Shown: one piece after another, positions 30,888-41,377 of the stretch
Layout of the letters: each line of letters begins with the position of its first letter
Position numbering within the stretch: the first letter of the stretch is position 1
Origin: Nemertoderma westbladi
Taxonomy: Eukaryota > Xenacoelomorpha > Nemertodermatida > Nemertodermatidae
Direction of reading: 5' to 3'
Length of the DNA stretch: 45,230 nucleotides
Assembly: GCA_032718475.1 (NCBI GenBank)
Contig: JAUCBJ010000289.1
Span: forward strand, 1 to 45,230
Position numbers and translations under genes: made by a program
The notes under the pieces: generated by a model
What the model was told of the DNA's origin: nothing
The model's database searches: none
What the model saw: the letters and a program-made list of their open reading frames with translations, nothing else

Positions 30888-31793
30888 ACCATGTCCCAGA
30901 ATATTATAGTGTCGTAATTCAGTGACACGCCCCCCCCCCCCCCCCCCCTTAATTTTTCTACAAATCGTAATGAGATTGCATGAAATTTGAAACAGAGATA
31001 GTTTCACCTCCCGACCACTGACTGGGTGAGCCAGAATTCTTATTTTTGCTTTCAATCTTTAGCTACAAGCATTTAAAAAAAGTGTCTCCAGCGATATTAC
31101 ACCAGTTACAACGCAGTTATTCTTCTACGTTATAGCTGTTTGTTGGTACCGACGGAAAGCTGGCCCTGCAAGGATTCCTAATATGTAACACGATTTTAAT
31201 TTCGTTGAAAAATAGCTGAGATATGAGCGTTCAAATGTTGCATGGTTTTGCAACGACGCGGGGCTATTTTATTCTATTAATAAATAAACCATATTCTGGA
31301 ACATTTTTAAATGTATGAATAGCTACGTAATAGTATGATTAAAGATGTAATGCATTGTTGCCTAGCTACGTATTTGGATAAACAAAATATTCAAGATTAT
31401 GATGCATTTATTAAATAGAATAAAATGGCCTCGCGCAGGTGCATAACCATGCAATATTTGAACGCCATATCTCAGCTATTTTTCAACGAAATTCAAATTG
31501 TGTTACATATTTGGAATCCTTGCATGACCAGCTTTCCATTGGTACCAACAAATAGCTATAAGGTAGAAGAACAAATGCGGTGTAACTGGTGTAATATCGC
31601 TGGAGACACTTTTTTTAAATGCTTGTAGCTAAAGAATGAAAGCAAAAATAAAAATTCTGGCTCACCCAGTCAGTGGTCGGGAGGTGAAACTATCTCTGTT
31701 TCAAATTTCATGCAATCTCATTACGATTTGTAGAAAAATTAGGGGGGGGGGGGGGGTGTCACTGAATTACGACACTATATTCTGGGACATGGT
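30888..31793. mobile_element. Foldback element with arms of about 390-400 bp
   Basis: 30888 to about 31290 and about 31400-31793 are inverted copies (e.g. ACCATGTCCCAGAATAT at the left end, its complement at the right end). They are separated by a loop of about 110 bp. Both arms carry a G/C homopolymer at the mirrored site (about 30931-30949 and 31742-31756). There is no coding capacity and no target duplication was found. A transcript would form a very long hairpin. Confidence 0.8.
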
Positions 31794-32684
31794 GTAGTGG
31801 AGTGAAAAACAACAAAATGGGAGACAGGAGGGGGGGGGGGGGGGGGGGGGGAACTGGATGCAAAACCTGCCTTGGCGAATTAATATCCCGCCTCAATGTT
31901 AAATTATCAATTTAGGGAAAGGAGCAGGTTACAGTGGCACGTTATTAGAACACAATAGAACAGGTTACAGTTTTATTTTTGAGAGTAGTCAGCTGTTATT
32001 TGCGTCAAATTTCCCCTTGAAAGGGATGAATTTGTATTGCGTCCAGTTCCCCCCCCCCCCCCTTATCTGCAAAATGGAGACGAATTTAATAATATGTGTT
32101 GTTGCCTCTGTAGTGAGGACAACCACAGAGCAGCACGGGCTCCAGTGCTGTACGGAATAGTACATTAACTTGGAACTAACTAATTCATAGACAGCTGTTT
32201 GATAGCAGACCATGCTCCCATTAAAAACAATGTAATACTATAATACTATAGGCAAACAGCCAACACACGCACTGAACATGCATACTAACCGCACACTGTG
32301 TAACGCTGCAACTCATATCATAACTCAATCTACTGAACGATTTCTAGTAAATGTGATTAATTTTTATTACTGCATTCAATCAGCGATAAAGAGAAAATAG
32401 GTAGAAATAATTTACAGGTCGGTATGAGATTAATACAGCGTCGTTTACATTGCTGTTCCCAATCAGTTCTATTGCAGTTTCTATGTATAAAACTGAAGTT
32501 AGTATCACCATCTGTGGCATAGTTCCTCGCAATAAATACGTATTCGTAGCTTGAAGCGAATTTAGTCTCATGTTATTTATCTACACATTTTTATAAATTG
32601 GGTATTTATAAATTGGCAACGTACTTAAGGGTAAATTAAGTTAGAGGAACCAGTACATCTATGGAAACCCAAAGGCTGATCGAC
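31794..32684. other. Intergenic, G/C tracts
   Basis: A G tract (about 31830-31851) and a C tract (about 32050-32062) are the only structure. No gene is recognised; the frames are short and stop-rich. Confidence 0.5.
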
Positions 32685-32880
32685 TTGTACTATACAGTGC
32701 AGTGCCGGCAGAGCCAGCAAAATAGCGCCCCCAGGTGTTATGGTTAGCTTCACACAGTGCCGGTGGTCGGGTCCCAGCAACATAGGGCCCCCAGATGTTA
32801 TGGTTGATTAGACATACACAGTGCCGGCGGTCCCAGCAACATAGCGCCCCATAGATGATGGTTAGCCATACACTTCCCAG
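32685..32880. repeat. Three-copy tandem repeat of about 65 bp
   Basis: Units share ACAGTGCCGG, CCCAGCAACATAG, GCCCC and GATGTTATGGTTA, with length differences between copies. Confidence 0.75.
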
Positions 32881-32904
32881 GGTTCATCCCTATTTTTAAA
32901 TCCG

Positions 32905-33060
32905 GTGTCCAAGAAGTTGGCATTTGAAGAAAGTCATTGGCTGTCCACCGGGCCTATTCTCACCAGGAGGTTGCCACAGCGCAAGGTTGTGTGCAATGTC
33001 ATCCTGTAGGCGAAAACTTCACCTCTGCAAGGTGATGCTGGGTATTGGATATGTGATGTT
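32905..33060 (-). mobile_element. RTE-like 3' fragment, degenerate (copy 5)
   Basis: The reverse complement encodes AHNLALWQPPGENRPGGQPMTFF, parallel to VHNLVLWQPHGVNKHGGQPITFL of copy 3. It comes from a different subfamily. Confidence 0.7.
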
Positions 33061-33670
33061 GTGATTGTAGTATAACACCTCAATGCTTATGTGTGCACCA
33101 TAGGTAATGTTGTTCACCCTGCGTAGCATCCTAATATGTAACATGAGAAACCTGATCCATTCCGTATTCAGTTGAACACAACTTTCGGTAAAATAAACTT
33201 ATTATTCGAGGTTTGGATAAATAGAACAGTTTCTATAATCAGTGTATAATAAATAACAAATACGTCGAAAATAGAGTTTTCCAATAATGTCTTCTTCCCA
33301 TATAAATTAGACACTTTCAACTCTATGGCTCGAAAGTACTTGGTCTTCAGGTGCCTGTGTAGAGATCTGATTTCCAGATGGTATCCATTTTCGATTGCCC
33401 ATGACCGCCCATGCATTTGCTATCCAACCCCTAAGTCTGCTGCTCTCTATATCCATGACTAAAGGTTGTAGAAGTCGTCAACTTTCCATAGATGTTATTA
33501 TCAATTGTGATTATACAAAAGTGTATCACCTAGCGTATTAGAATGAAGGGCAATGTCATCCGCAAAGTCGGTCGGTGTCTGTCACTGTGTGAACAGGATA
33601 ATGCTCCTTCTACGTTCTTGAGTTAGAGCAAAGTCAAGCTCTATTTTTCGAGGTGGTTGTTATTATGCTT
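33061..33670. other. Intergenic, nothing firm
   Basis: A CGGTAAAATAAACTTATTATT motif at about 33186 recurs next to the inverted repeat at 34040-34060. No gene is recognised. Confidence 0.45.
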
Positions 33671-33800
33671 TTATTATAGGAAGGGATCTAGGGGTCTTTA
33701 CCTCGTCACACACCTCGCCAACACATTGTTACTATCAATAATCGAAAAATCAGAGGCTAATAAAATGGCAACTTGCTTTGAAATTATTACTCCATATCTC

Positions 33801-33910
33801 AAGAACATGTGGCCTAGTGGTTGTAGTCTCGGCTTCCACGTCGAGGTCCCAGGTTAGAATCCGACACCACGCTGATGAGACCCAGTAAGGTCGAAATGCG
33901 TACGTGGTTT
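33801..33910 (+). mobile_element. tRNA-derived SINE
   Basis: A box TGGCCTAGTGG (33810-33820) fits the pol III consensus. B box GGTTAGAATCC (33852-33862) differs from the consensus at one position. The spacing is that of a tRNA. The body runs directly into the hammerhead motif. The region looks like a SINE rather than a functional tRNA, because no acceptor stem was found. Confidence 0.72.
33866..33908 (+). ncRNA. Type I hammerhead ribozyme motif with minimal stem III
   Basis: Stem I: ACCACG (33866-33871) pairs perfectly with CGTGGT (33903-33908). The core CTGATGA (33872-33878) is followed by stem II GACC-CAGTAA-GGTC (33879-33892) and GAAA (33893-33896). Stem III is two pairs (A33896-T33901 and a T33897-G33900 wobble) closed by GC. 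The cleavage site is GTA, after A33902. Every invariant core base is present. Hammerheads with very short stem III are known from Penelope-like elements and schistosome SINE-like repeats. Self-cleavage activity is inferred. Confidence 0.75.
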
Positions 33911-34094
33911 TGGAGAGATTTGAGATATTAATTTCAAGAAAAATTACGCTATTCTTAAATTTGTACACTACCCGGTAAAAAAGTACGCATGTGATGGGAT
34001 TAGTCCTACAATTGCGCCAATAAAAGATAAGTTATTTACGGTAAAATAAACTTATCATTCGAGGTAAAGACCCCTAGATCCCTTCCTATAATAA

Positions 34095-34272
34095 ATGCAT
34101 TATGTCAACTTGGGTTATATTATGTCAACTTTGGTTACATTATGTCAACTTTGGTTACATTATGTCAACTTGGGTTACATTATGTAAAGTTGGGTTACAT
34201 TATGTCCACTTGGGTTACATTATGTCAACTAAGGTTACATTATGTCAACTTGGGTTACATTGTCAACTTGGG
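34095..34272 (+). repeat. 20-bp satellite, left block
   Basis: About nine units of ATTATGTCAACTTGGGTTAC and variants. They end in TTGGG (34268-34272), which is duplicated across the solo LTR. Confidence 0.9.
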
Positions 34273-34831
34273 TGTGACGGGATCGATGGATCCCGATTTA
34301 TCCAGTTGGGTTTATATACGCGTCCCCGCCGTGTGAGTGAAAAGGGTTGTTATAAGTCCTTCCGATATTGTTGATACAGTAATGCGGTTGATAGTATAAT
34401 ATATATATACAGAGATAGCATCATATAGTAAGATAATTGTGTAAGTATACTGATGACGGCGGCGACGGTTACAAAGTGTTACCGTTGTGCCCTAGCTGAC
34501 CGAACGACTGAGTAAACTGACTGAATGAGCAACACCGACCGGTAATATACTACTCTAGGTTTGGCCGTGTTACTCAGCTGATGCCTGCCCCCCATTGGCT
34601 AATAGCTCACTTCTCACCCTCTCATCTCCCTGGGAGTGTTTCCCCTTGCTGCTGTCACTCTCTCCCTCCCGGAGGTGTAACCTCTGACCCCCTTTGTGTG
34701 TGCTTCCCTTTGGGGTTTGTTGCCCCGCTTATTGGAGTGATACAAGGTTGATGGGTAATCAACCTTGTAGTTCCAATATTGCTTAACGCCAACTTTATGG
34801 GGTTAGTGAGGCGGAATTGAATACGCTCACA
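34273..34831 (-). mobile_element. Solo LTR inside the satellite
   Basis: On the minus strand it starts TGTGAGCGTATTCAATTCCGCC-like sequence and ends GGGATCC...CCCGTCACA, paralleling the LTRs of the element at 9985-14561. It is clearly diverged in the middle. TTGGG (34268-34272 and 34832-34836) is the 5-bp target duplication. No internal region remains, as expected after LTR-LTR recombination. Confidence 0.85.
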
Positions 34832-36085
34832 TTGGGTTACATTATGTCAACTTGGGTTACATTATGTAAAGTTGGGTTACATTATGTCAACTTGTGTTAC
34901 ATTATGTCAACTTGGGTTACATTATGTAAAGTTGGGTTACATTATGTCAACTTTGGTTACATTATGTCAACTTGGGTTACATTATGTCAACTTTGGTTAC
35001 ATTATGTCAACTTTGGTTACATTATGTCAACTTGGGTTACATTATGTAAAGTTGGGTTACATTATGTCAACTTGTGTTACATTATGTCAACTTTGGTTAC
35101 ATTATGTCAACTTGGGTTACATTATGTAAAGTTGGGATACATTATGTCAACTTTGGTTACATTATGTCAACTTTGGTTACATTATGTCAACTTTGGTTAC
35201 ATTATGTCAACTTGGGTTACATTATGTAAAGTTGGGTTACATTATGTCAACTTTGTTTACATTATGTCCACTTGGGTTACATTATGTAAAGTTGGGTTAC
35301 ATTATGTCAACTTGTGTTACATTATGTCAACTTGGGTTACATTATGTAAAGTTGGGTTACATTATGTCAACTTTGGTTACATTATGTCAACTTGGGTTAC
35401 ATTATGTAAAGTTGGGTTACATTATGTCAACTTTGGTTACATTATGTCAACTTGGGTTACATTATGTCAACTTGGGTTACATTATGTAAAGTTGGGTTAC
35501 ATTATGTCAACTTTGGTTACATTATGTCAACTTTGGTTACATTATGTCAACTTGGGTTACATTATGTAAAGTTGGGTTACATTATGTCAACTTTGTTTAC
35601 ATTATGTCCACTTGGGTTACATTATGTAAAGTTGGGTTACATTATGTCAACTTGTGTTACATTATGTCAACTTGGGTTACATTATGTAAAGTTGGGTTAC
35701 ATTATGTCAACTTTGGTTACATTATGTCAACTTGGGTTACATTATGTAAAGTTGGGTTACATTATGTCAACTTTGGTTACATTATGTCAACTTGGGTTAC
35801 ATTATGTCAACTTGGGTTACATTATGTAAAGTTGGGTTACATTATGTCAACTTTGGTTACATTATGTCAACTTGGGTTACATTATGTAAAGTTGGGTTAC
35901 ATTATGTCAACTTTGTTTACATTATGTCCACTTGGGTTACATTATGTAAACTTGGGTTACATTATGTCAACTTGTGCTACATTATGTCAACTTGGTTTAC
36001 ATTATGTAAACTTGGGTTACAATAATTCAATTTGTGTTACATTATATCAACTTGGGTTACATTATGTCAACCTGGGTTGTTAAAT
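34832..36085 (+). repeat. 20-bp satellite, right block with higher-order structure
   Basis: About 62 units of ATTATGTCAACTTGGGTTAC with recurrent variants (GTAAAGTTGGG, GTCAACTTTGG, GTCAACTTGTG, GTCCACTTGGG). A marker unit CTTTGTTTAC followed by GTCCACTTGG appears at about 35251, 35591 and 35911, showing higher-order duplication of 16-17 units. All plus frames are open because no unit contains a stop. They encode the same 20-residue cycle and are not genes. Confidence 0.92.
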
Positions 36086-36649
36086 AGTTTGCAGAACTGT
36101 ATCCACATCAATTTTAATATAGTTATTTAATATAGAATTTTAAATTTGATTATAAATCCAATATATTTTCCTCAAAGACAATTTCCTGCTAAGAATTTAA
36201 TTTTAATTAATTTATAAGTAAGTAAATACTTGTACAGCTACAGTACCTTAAATTAATATATAAGTAAGTAAACACTTGTACGGCTACAGTACCTTTAATT
36301 AATTTATAAGTAAGTAAATACTTGTACGGCTACAGTACCTTTAATTAATTTATAAGTAAGTAAATACTTGTACGGCTACAGTACCTTTAATTAATTTATA
36401 TTAATTTACCTGCACGATTATGGGAAGACACTGGTTCGATCCCTATCTGTGGCTACTATAATTTTGCGCTGTTTATCGAAGTCCTGTTTAGATGATTACT
36501 TCATAAAAAATTCAATTTCTAAATAATATAATTTAAACTAATGATATTTCCTAAAGAGGCCTAAGAAATAATTGAAGCTAAAAGGAAATGTTGGCATTAT
36601 TATGGTATATGTTATTTAAAAATTAATTATAATTTATTTATTATAGGAG
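36086..36649. other. Upstream region of the fibrinogen-domain gene
   Basis: Contains a 46-bp tandem repeat (36205-36405, about four units with TAAGTAAGTAAATACTTGTA and GGCTACAGTACC). A lone tRNA-type B box GGTTCGATCCC (about 36432-36442) may be a SINE remnant. No TATA box stands out. Confidence 0.6.
36205..36405. repeat. 46-bp tandem repeat, about four copies
   Basis: The units are near identical; the first reads ACAGCTAC where the others read ACGGCTAC. Confidence 0.85.
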
Positions 36650-36728
36650 ATGGCAGCGGCCCAAATATTACTAATTGGTGTATTTATCGCAAACCTTGGG
36701 CTTCTATCTGCTAGTTACATACCCCAGG
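36650..36728 (+). CDS. FReD gene exon 1 (signal peptide)
   Basis: ATG at 36650, ending ..SYIPQ plus one base at the donor G|GTTGAG. Confidence 0.75.
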
Positions 36729-38588
36729 GTTGAGTGAAAATTAATTTTTCTCTCGAAATTGGTGTTTTATCCTAAATTAAATTAATTTAAAATGAACATT
36801 AACAAATTAATTACCAAGTATTATTAACAAAATTATTGTGAAGATTAACAAGTAGGTACCAAATACTCGATTGGTGAAAAGATTCAAATTATTTTTGTTC
36901 ACAATATATTCACTCCTTTTGGAGTTACAGAACTGGGATAATCTTTAAGGCTCGTTTGTCCAAGGAATGCCTCCCACTCAGTTTCCTAAGTTAATTTTGT
37001 TCATATTTATCGACCAGTAAGTTTAGGATAAAAGCCAGGGTTGGTCTAGGCCGCAGCATTTAAAGCAATGTGCCCAAACAGTGCTGCATCATCTAGGGAT
37101 CGAACCAGGGATTCCTAATTTGAAACCCATGAATGTCAACACTAGACCAAGCTGCTGCTTTGGCGTTATTGTGGTATGAATTAGGCCAATATAACCCATA
37201 GTCATAACCCAAATGATTAAAAGGAAAAATTTTAGTCCAAAATGGCAAATTTTGAAAACATCAATTAAAAAGAAGAAATTTCACTCAACCCGAATCCTAT
37301 AGAATGTGATTATCCAAACCATAACCCTAGACAATGCTTTATTAATCGGTATAAACGGAAAGAGGATGATGTAAGTAAATGATAAGGTGTTTCCTTGATA
37401 AAGTCATAATTAATTCGCGATTAATCAAAGTGCTATGTCAGCTAGTCAGTCGGGCACTGACACTGGTACACAATAATGAAACCAGAATAAGCGTTTTTAT
37501 CAAAGACAAAGCAGAATTCTTATAATTAACAGTAAATAAACGACTTTCCACTATATACAGTAAACTATATAATTAATTGAATTAAATAAAGTTATTGTAT
37601 TTCTTTTCCCTTAGAATTGGACGAGTTACAGCGCCTTTTGTAAGGAAAAAGCGAAAAAACAGGTAATTTGTTTTTTATAATATAAAAGTAACTGAAACTG
37701 AAGATTCTATAGGTACGATTTACAATAAACAACATTCACACATCTCCATAACTAACTTAGTGAATATCTTATATTAATTAGTAATTGTAATCAACTGAAT
37801 CAATTATTATTATGGACAAAACCAAATAATTATCAAGCGAGATTGATCAATATCACTTTAGTTAATTTGTTACTTAATAATTGTTACGTTTAGTAACGCA
37901 AGATTTTATTATAATGCAGGAGTACAATGATTGCACAAATATTGATGATAGCAAAATCATCACAAATATAGAGTGGATCAACAAAGATTTAAAAAGGTGC
38001 GACACACTGACAGAAGGAGGACCATGGCTGTTGATCCAACGGAGAGTGAATGAAGTAACGGATTTCTATAAGAATTGGGATGAATATTCAAAAGGTTTCG
38101 GTGATGTGAAAACCAACTTCTGGCTCGGGTTGGAATCTATTCACAAAGTATCTAAAAATGACGTGAAGTTGAGGTTCGATTTATGGTTTGTAGATGGCGA
38201 TTATAAATATGCGGAATATGAATCATTTCGAATCGATTCCAAAGATCAAAATTATAGTATTCATTTATCTAACTACAGCGGGAATGCGACAGATGCAATG
38301 CTTATAGGCTGTAATCCTTCTACGAGAAAACACATGCATCTGTGTCAAAACGGACAGCCTTTCTCTACCAAAGACAAGGACAATGATAAATGTGTGGTGC
38401 AATGCAAAGGGAAATATGAAGGTAGCTGTGCTAAACGTCATCAAGGGGCCTGGTGGTACCTTCGTTGTAGTGTGGCCAACCTCAACGGGGTATATGGACC
38501 GGATTTAACATGGGGGGCAAAAGACGTGTTAGGTGTGCCGCATAATATGGTAGCAATAAAGAAAATGGAGATCAAAGTTAAGATCTAG
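36650..38588 (+). CDS. Secreted fibrinogen-related protein (FReD)
   Basis: Four exons (36650-36728, 37303-37370, 37615-37662, 37920-38588) join in consistent phase to 288 codons. Residues 1-22 (MAAAQILLIGVFIANLGLLS) are a signal peptide. Residues 23-95 are Cys-containing and unassigned. The fibrinogen C-terminal domain runs from GGPWLLIQRR (about 98) to the end: NFWLGLESIHK, LRFDLWFVDGDYKYAEY, Ca2+-site-like KDKDNDKC (216-223), and C235..GAWWYLRC248..ANLNGVYGP, the conserved C-terminal disulfide and pocket. An insert around 193-226 adds extra cysteines and replaces part of the usual sequence. Such proteins bind acetylated or other glycans in innate defence or development; the ligand cannot be told. 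There is no collagen or coiled-coil region. Confidence 0.85.
36960..37155 (-). mobile_element. tRNA-derived SINE in FReD intron 1
   Basis: On the minus strand an A-box-like TGGTCTAGTGT (37149-37139) and an exact B box GGTTCGATCCC (37106-37096) are followed by a non-tRNA body (GCAGCACTGTTTGGGCACAT..). It has no hammerhead core. It is a different SINE family from the one at 33801. Confidence 0.65.
37303..37370 (+). CDS. FReD gene exon 2
   Basis: The acceptor is CCTATAG; the split codon gives Glu. It encodes CDYPNHNPRQCFINRYKRKE and ends at DD|GTAAGT. Confidence 0.75.
37615..37662 (+). CDS. FReD gene exon 3
   Basis: The acceptor is TTTTCCCTTAG. The 16 codons NWTSYSAFCKEKAKKQ end at CAG|GTAATT. 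Confidence 0.72.
37920..38588 (+). CDS. FReD gene exon 4 (fibrinogen domain)
   Basis: The acceptor is TATAATGCAG|GAG. It carries the whole fibrinogen domain and the stop TAG. The open frame extends upstream of the acceptor, but those codons are intronic. Confidence 0.85.
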   Translation, partial: EYNDCTNIDDSKIITNIEWINKDLKRCDTLTEGGPWLLIQRRVNEVTDFYKNWDEYSKGFGDVKTNFWLGLESIHKVSKNDVKLRFDLWFVDGDYKYAEYESFRIDSKDQNYSIHLSNYSGNATDAMLIGCNPSTRKHMHLCQNGQPFSTKDKDNDKCVVQCKGKYEGSCAKRHQGAWWYLRCSVANLNGVYGPDLTWGAKDVLGVPHNMVAIKKMEIKVKI

Positions 38589-38759
38589 AGAATAGAGAAA
38601 CTAAAACTTTCTTTTATGGTGAAGTCGGAGATATGTTGGTGTAGGGCATACATGTAATACATTGATAAAACATTATAATATAGATACACAATTAATCGTT
38701 ATAGTTAAGAATAGGGTTAAGAATATGAAATGAAGAATATCATAGATTCGATAAAGACA

Positions 38760-39080
38760 ACAAAGTAATTGCCCTATATAAAGCTGACGACCCCTCTGAC
38801 CCCTCTAACTATAGACCGAAAGCTCTGCTTCCTATTTTAGGCAACATATATTAACAAATAATCAACTCGCAACTACAGCTATTCTGTTCAAATATAACAT
38901 CCTTACCAATTCCCAATACGGAATTCGCCCAAAAACAACTACCTCCCATGCTATCCTGTCTATTACTGAAACAATCCACCCCATCCTAGATAACAAACAA
39001 GCACTCTGCTTGTGTCATCTATATAGTCCTTAAATAGGCCTTTGACACCATTGACCACAAAATTATGTTGAATAAATTTG
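38760..39080 (+). mobile_element. Non-LTR reverse transcriptase relic
   Basis: Read across several frameshifts: DDPSDPSNYRP, LPILGNI, NSQYGIRPKTTTSHAILSIT, DNKQALCL and DTIDHKIMLNKFEHYGV. This is the fingers-to-motif-A order of a jockey/CR1-type RT, heavily decayed. Confidence 0.7.
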
Positions 39081-39740
39081 AACACTATGGTGTTAGTACG
39101 GCAGATTAATGTAAAATCATTCAAATTGTGATACAAGCATCACATTTGGTACGAACGTTCCTTTGGGGTCACTTTGCAAGAAAAAAGTGATTGACACTTG
39201 GAGTTCAAACATGGCGGCCACAAGTACACTTTTCCGTTAACTTTGTGGAGGATTTCAGAAAATGATTTACATTTGTGCACTACATTTGGAAAAATATATG
39301 TTGAATATATAATCTTCATATAATTTGTATGTTTCCATGGCAACCGATAAAAATTTAAATTTGTATTTTTCTATGGCAACCGACAAAATTTAAATTTAAC
39401 ATTTTTAAGTCATCTGGACATGATAAATTAGTTTGCTTTTGTGCGTTCTTGTTTATAATTACAGTTCCAATCCAGGTGGGTGTTGTGTTTTCAATCAATT
39501 AAAATTAATCAATTAAAGTTAATCCGCTGTAGGCTGTTATCTGGCTATGACTGTATCTGGATCTGCAAGTCTTGGTACCGGTACCAGTACTGGTGCCGGG
39601 TTTGCAGGTTTGATAGGCCTACAGGTGGTCTAGGACTAAGTACTGGTTATAGATATGCAATACATACAGTATGTTATGTGATGATTCCGAGGTTCCCTCT
39701 CTGGTAATAATTATCAACTCCTATCTGTGGTTTTTGCTTC
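39081..39740. other. Intergenic, nothing firm
   Basis: A short direct repeat (TTTCCATGGCAACCGATAAAA / TTCTATGGCAACCGACAAAA, about 39330-39390) and GGTACC-rich sequence (39574-39600) are the only structure seen. Confidence 0.45.
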
Positions 39741-40690
39741 AAGGAATGTCGATTAGTACATGGGAAGCAACGTATCGTGCTTGTCTTTCGAGGTTTATGC
39801 CAGAGGAGATATACCAAGTGAAAACTGAACTTTTTGAGAAATGTAAAGGTGATATTATAAGACGGAAGGATACCGGCAACGTAATATAAGACAACGTAGT
39901 CGCGCACAATATAAATATGCTGTGAGACGGTTGAAAAAATCGAGCGACGATATTCGTAGGATTATTTTATTAAATGCAGCCTCGGCGCGTGAATGTAAAC
40001 TCTTCGATGAGAGACGTAAATTAAGGGGAAATAGTAAAGTACATAGCGATAACATAGGCGGTGAAACTACCCAGAAAAAAATGCTGATAGGTTTTGTGAT
40101 ATACCTGTATATAAATTATTATATAACCAGGACTACAACACTGATGTCTCATCTTTACATTATAAGTTAAATGAGCGTATAAAATTAATAGATCCAGTAA
40201 CTAATAATATAATAATTACCCCAGAGTGTGTGTATGAACCTCTACTTCACTTAAAGATTAATGAATCTGATGTTTTATATAGTTTTGATTCCGGTGCAAA
40301 TTAACGGCGGGACTGTTTTTGAATCTTATTTAGCTACTTTATTTAATACATTTTTAACACATGGTGTCATATCGAGATGCTTATTGACTATCGCATTTGT
40401 ATCGATTGTTAATAATAAATTAGGTGACATCTCGTCGGTAGAGAATTATCGTGCTATTCGATCGCGTCTCTTATTTTAAAGGTATTCGAATGGGTTTTAT
40501 TGTTATCTAAAGTAAATAATATTGATCTCGACCAATTACAATTTGGGTTTCAAAGTGGATCTAGCACAGTAATGTACACATGGACTGCCACTGAATTAAT
40601 CAATTATTATGATAGACAGAGTACTCCAGTGTTTTGATGTCTTTTGGATTTCACCAAGGCATTCGACTGGATAGTTCTGTACTCGAATCT
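39741..40690 (+). mobile_element. Second non-LTR reverse transcriptase relic
   Basis: In order across broken frames: YAVRRLKKSSDDIRRIILLN, AASARECKLFDERRKLRG, GDISSVENYRAI, KVFEWVLL, DLDQLQFGFQSGSSTVMYTW, then LLDFTKAFDWIVL (motif A, catalytic Asp). It ends before the palm YxDD motif. Jockey-superfamily type; multiple stops and frameshifts make it dead. Confidence 0.78.
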
Positions 40691-41005
40691 GGACCAAACT
40701 GAACCGAACTGGATCGAAAGATTGGCGAACTGGACCGCCAAATGAAAGATAATCTAAAAACAACCATCCATGCATACAGGTAAAATTAATATTGAATTTC
40801 ATTTAGTCTTTTCATACATTATAAATATAGTTGCTTATAAGATGTCGCTAAATTAAGATTATTTACTTCACATAAAACACTGCTGTACTGCTTTTACCAG
40901 TAGGCCTACCGGTAGAAGGTATCTGGGTTTATAGATTGCAGTATTTTGCGTACCCGTAGTTGTGTTCAATGCAGAAATGAAAGCAGTAATGTTTGATTAT
41001 ATTTT

Positions 41006-41377
41006 CTACACTGGGAACACGGGGTCAGTCGGATCGTAATGCGGGCCGCTGCCGAGTTTCTTATCAGGGTCTTGATATTGGAACTGGCTAACCACATTAC
41101 TCATATCCTCCAATTTTTCCTTTAAATGTGAAAGTACTGTATCTAATTCAGTACGATACTTCTCAGATTCTTGGAAAGCTTCTAACCTGTGCAGATCATC
41201 TATAATCGAAACATACATATTATGTATTTTTTCCATTAATTCGATTGCTATTCTGTGTCGTTCTAATATAGTTTTAGGTGAAACGGATACCTCAGATAGC
41301 AATTTGTTAAACATATTGTAATTTCGGGTAAAATGCGCTTTATGGCCAGCTATAGTCGACCTTAAATGCGGCGCCAT
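41006..41377 (-). CDS. Gag-like helical protein, 123 residues
   Basis: The frame starts MAPHLRSTIAGHKAHFTRNY and continues with predicted long helices (ILERHRIAIELMEKIHNMYV, LKEKLEDMSNVVSQFQYQ) to TDPVFPV and stop. The pattern of a short N-terminal basic helix followed by paired helices resembles the N-terminal Gag region of BEL/Pao-like elements, so it may be an element fragment. No zinc knuckle or protease follows. An in-frame extension upstream of the ATG is possible. It lies downstream of the exonuclease gene on the same strand, with 300 bp between. Confidence 0.4.
   Translation of the reverse strand: MAPHLRSTIAGHKAHFTRNYNMFNKLLSEVSVSPKTILERHRIAIELMEKIHNMYVSIIDDLHRLEAFQESEKYRTELDTVLSHLKEKLEDMSNVVSQFQYQDPDKKLGSGPHYDPTDPVFPV

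Larger units (their letters stand above)
33671..34094. mobile_element. 424-bp unit bounded by 35-bp inverted repeats and containing a SINE
   Basis: 33671-33705 (TTATTATAGGAAGGGATC..CCTCG) is repeated exactly inverted at 34060-34094. The inside holds a tRNA-like SINE head and a hammerhead motif. The 20-bp satellite starts straight after the right arm. Confidence 0.7.

Noticed and set aside
34102-36083. Several overlapping plus-strand frames encoding a 20-residue cycle (MSTWVTLCKVGLHYVNLGYI)
   Set aside because: All frames are open because the 20-bp satellite unit has no stop; there is no start context, domain or non-repeat part.
36960-37155. Functional tRNA gene
   Set aside because: A and B boxes are present but no cloverleaf acceptor stem; it sits in an intron with a SINE-like body.
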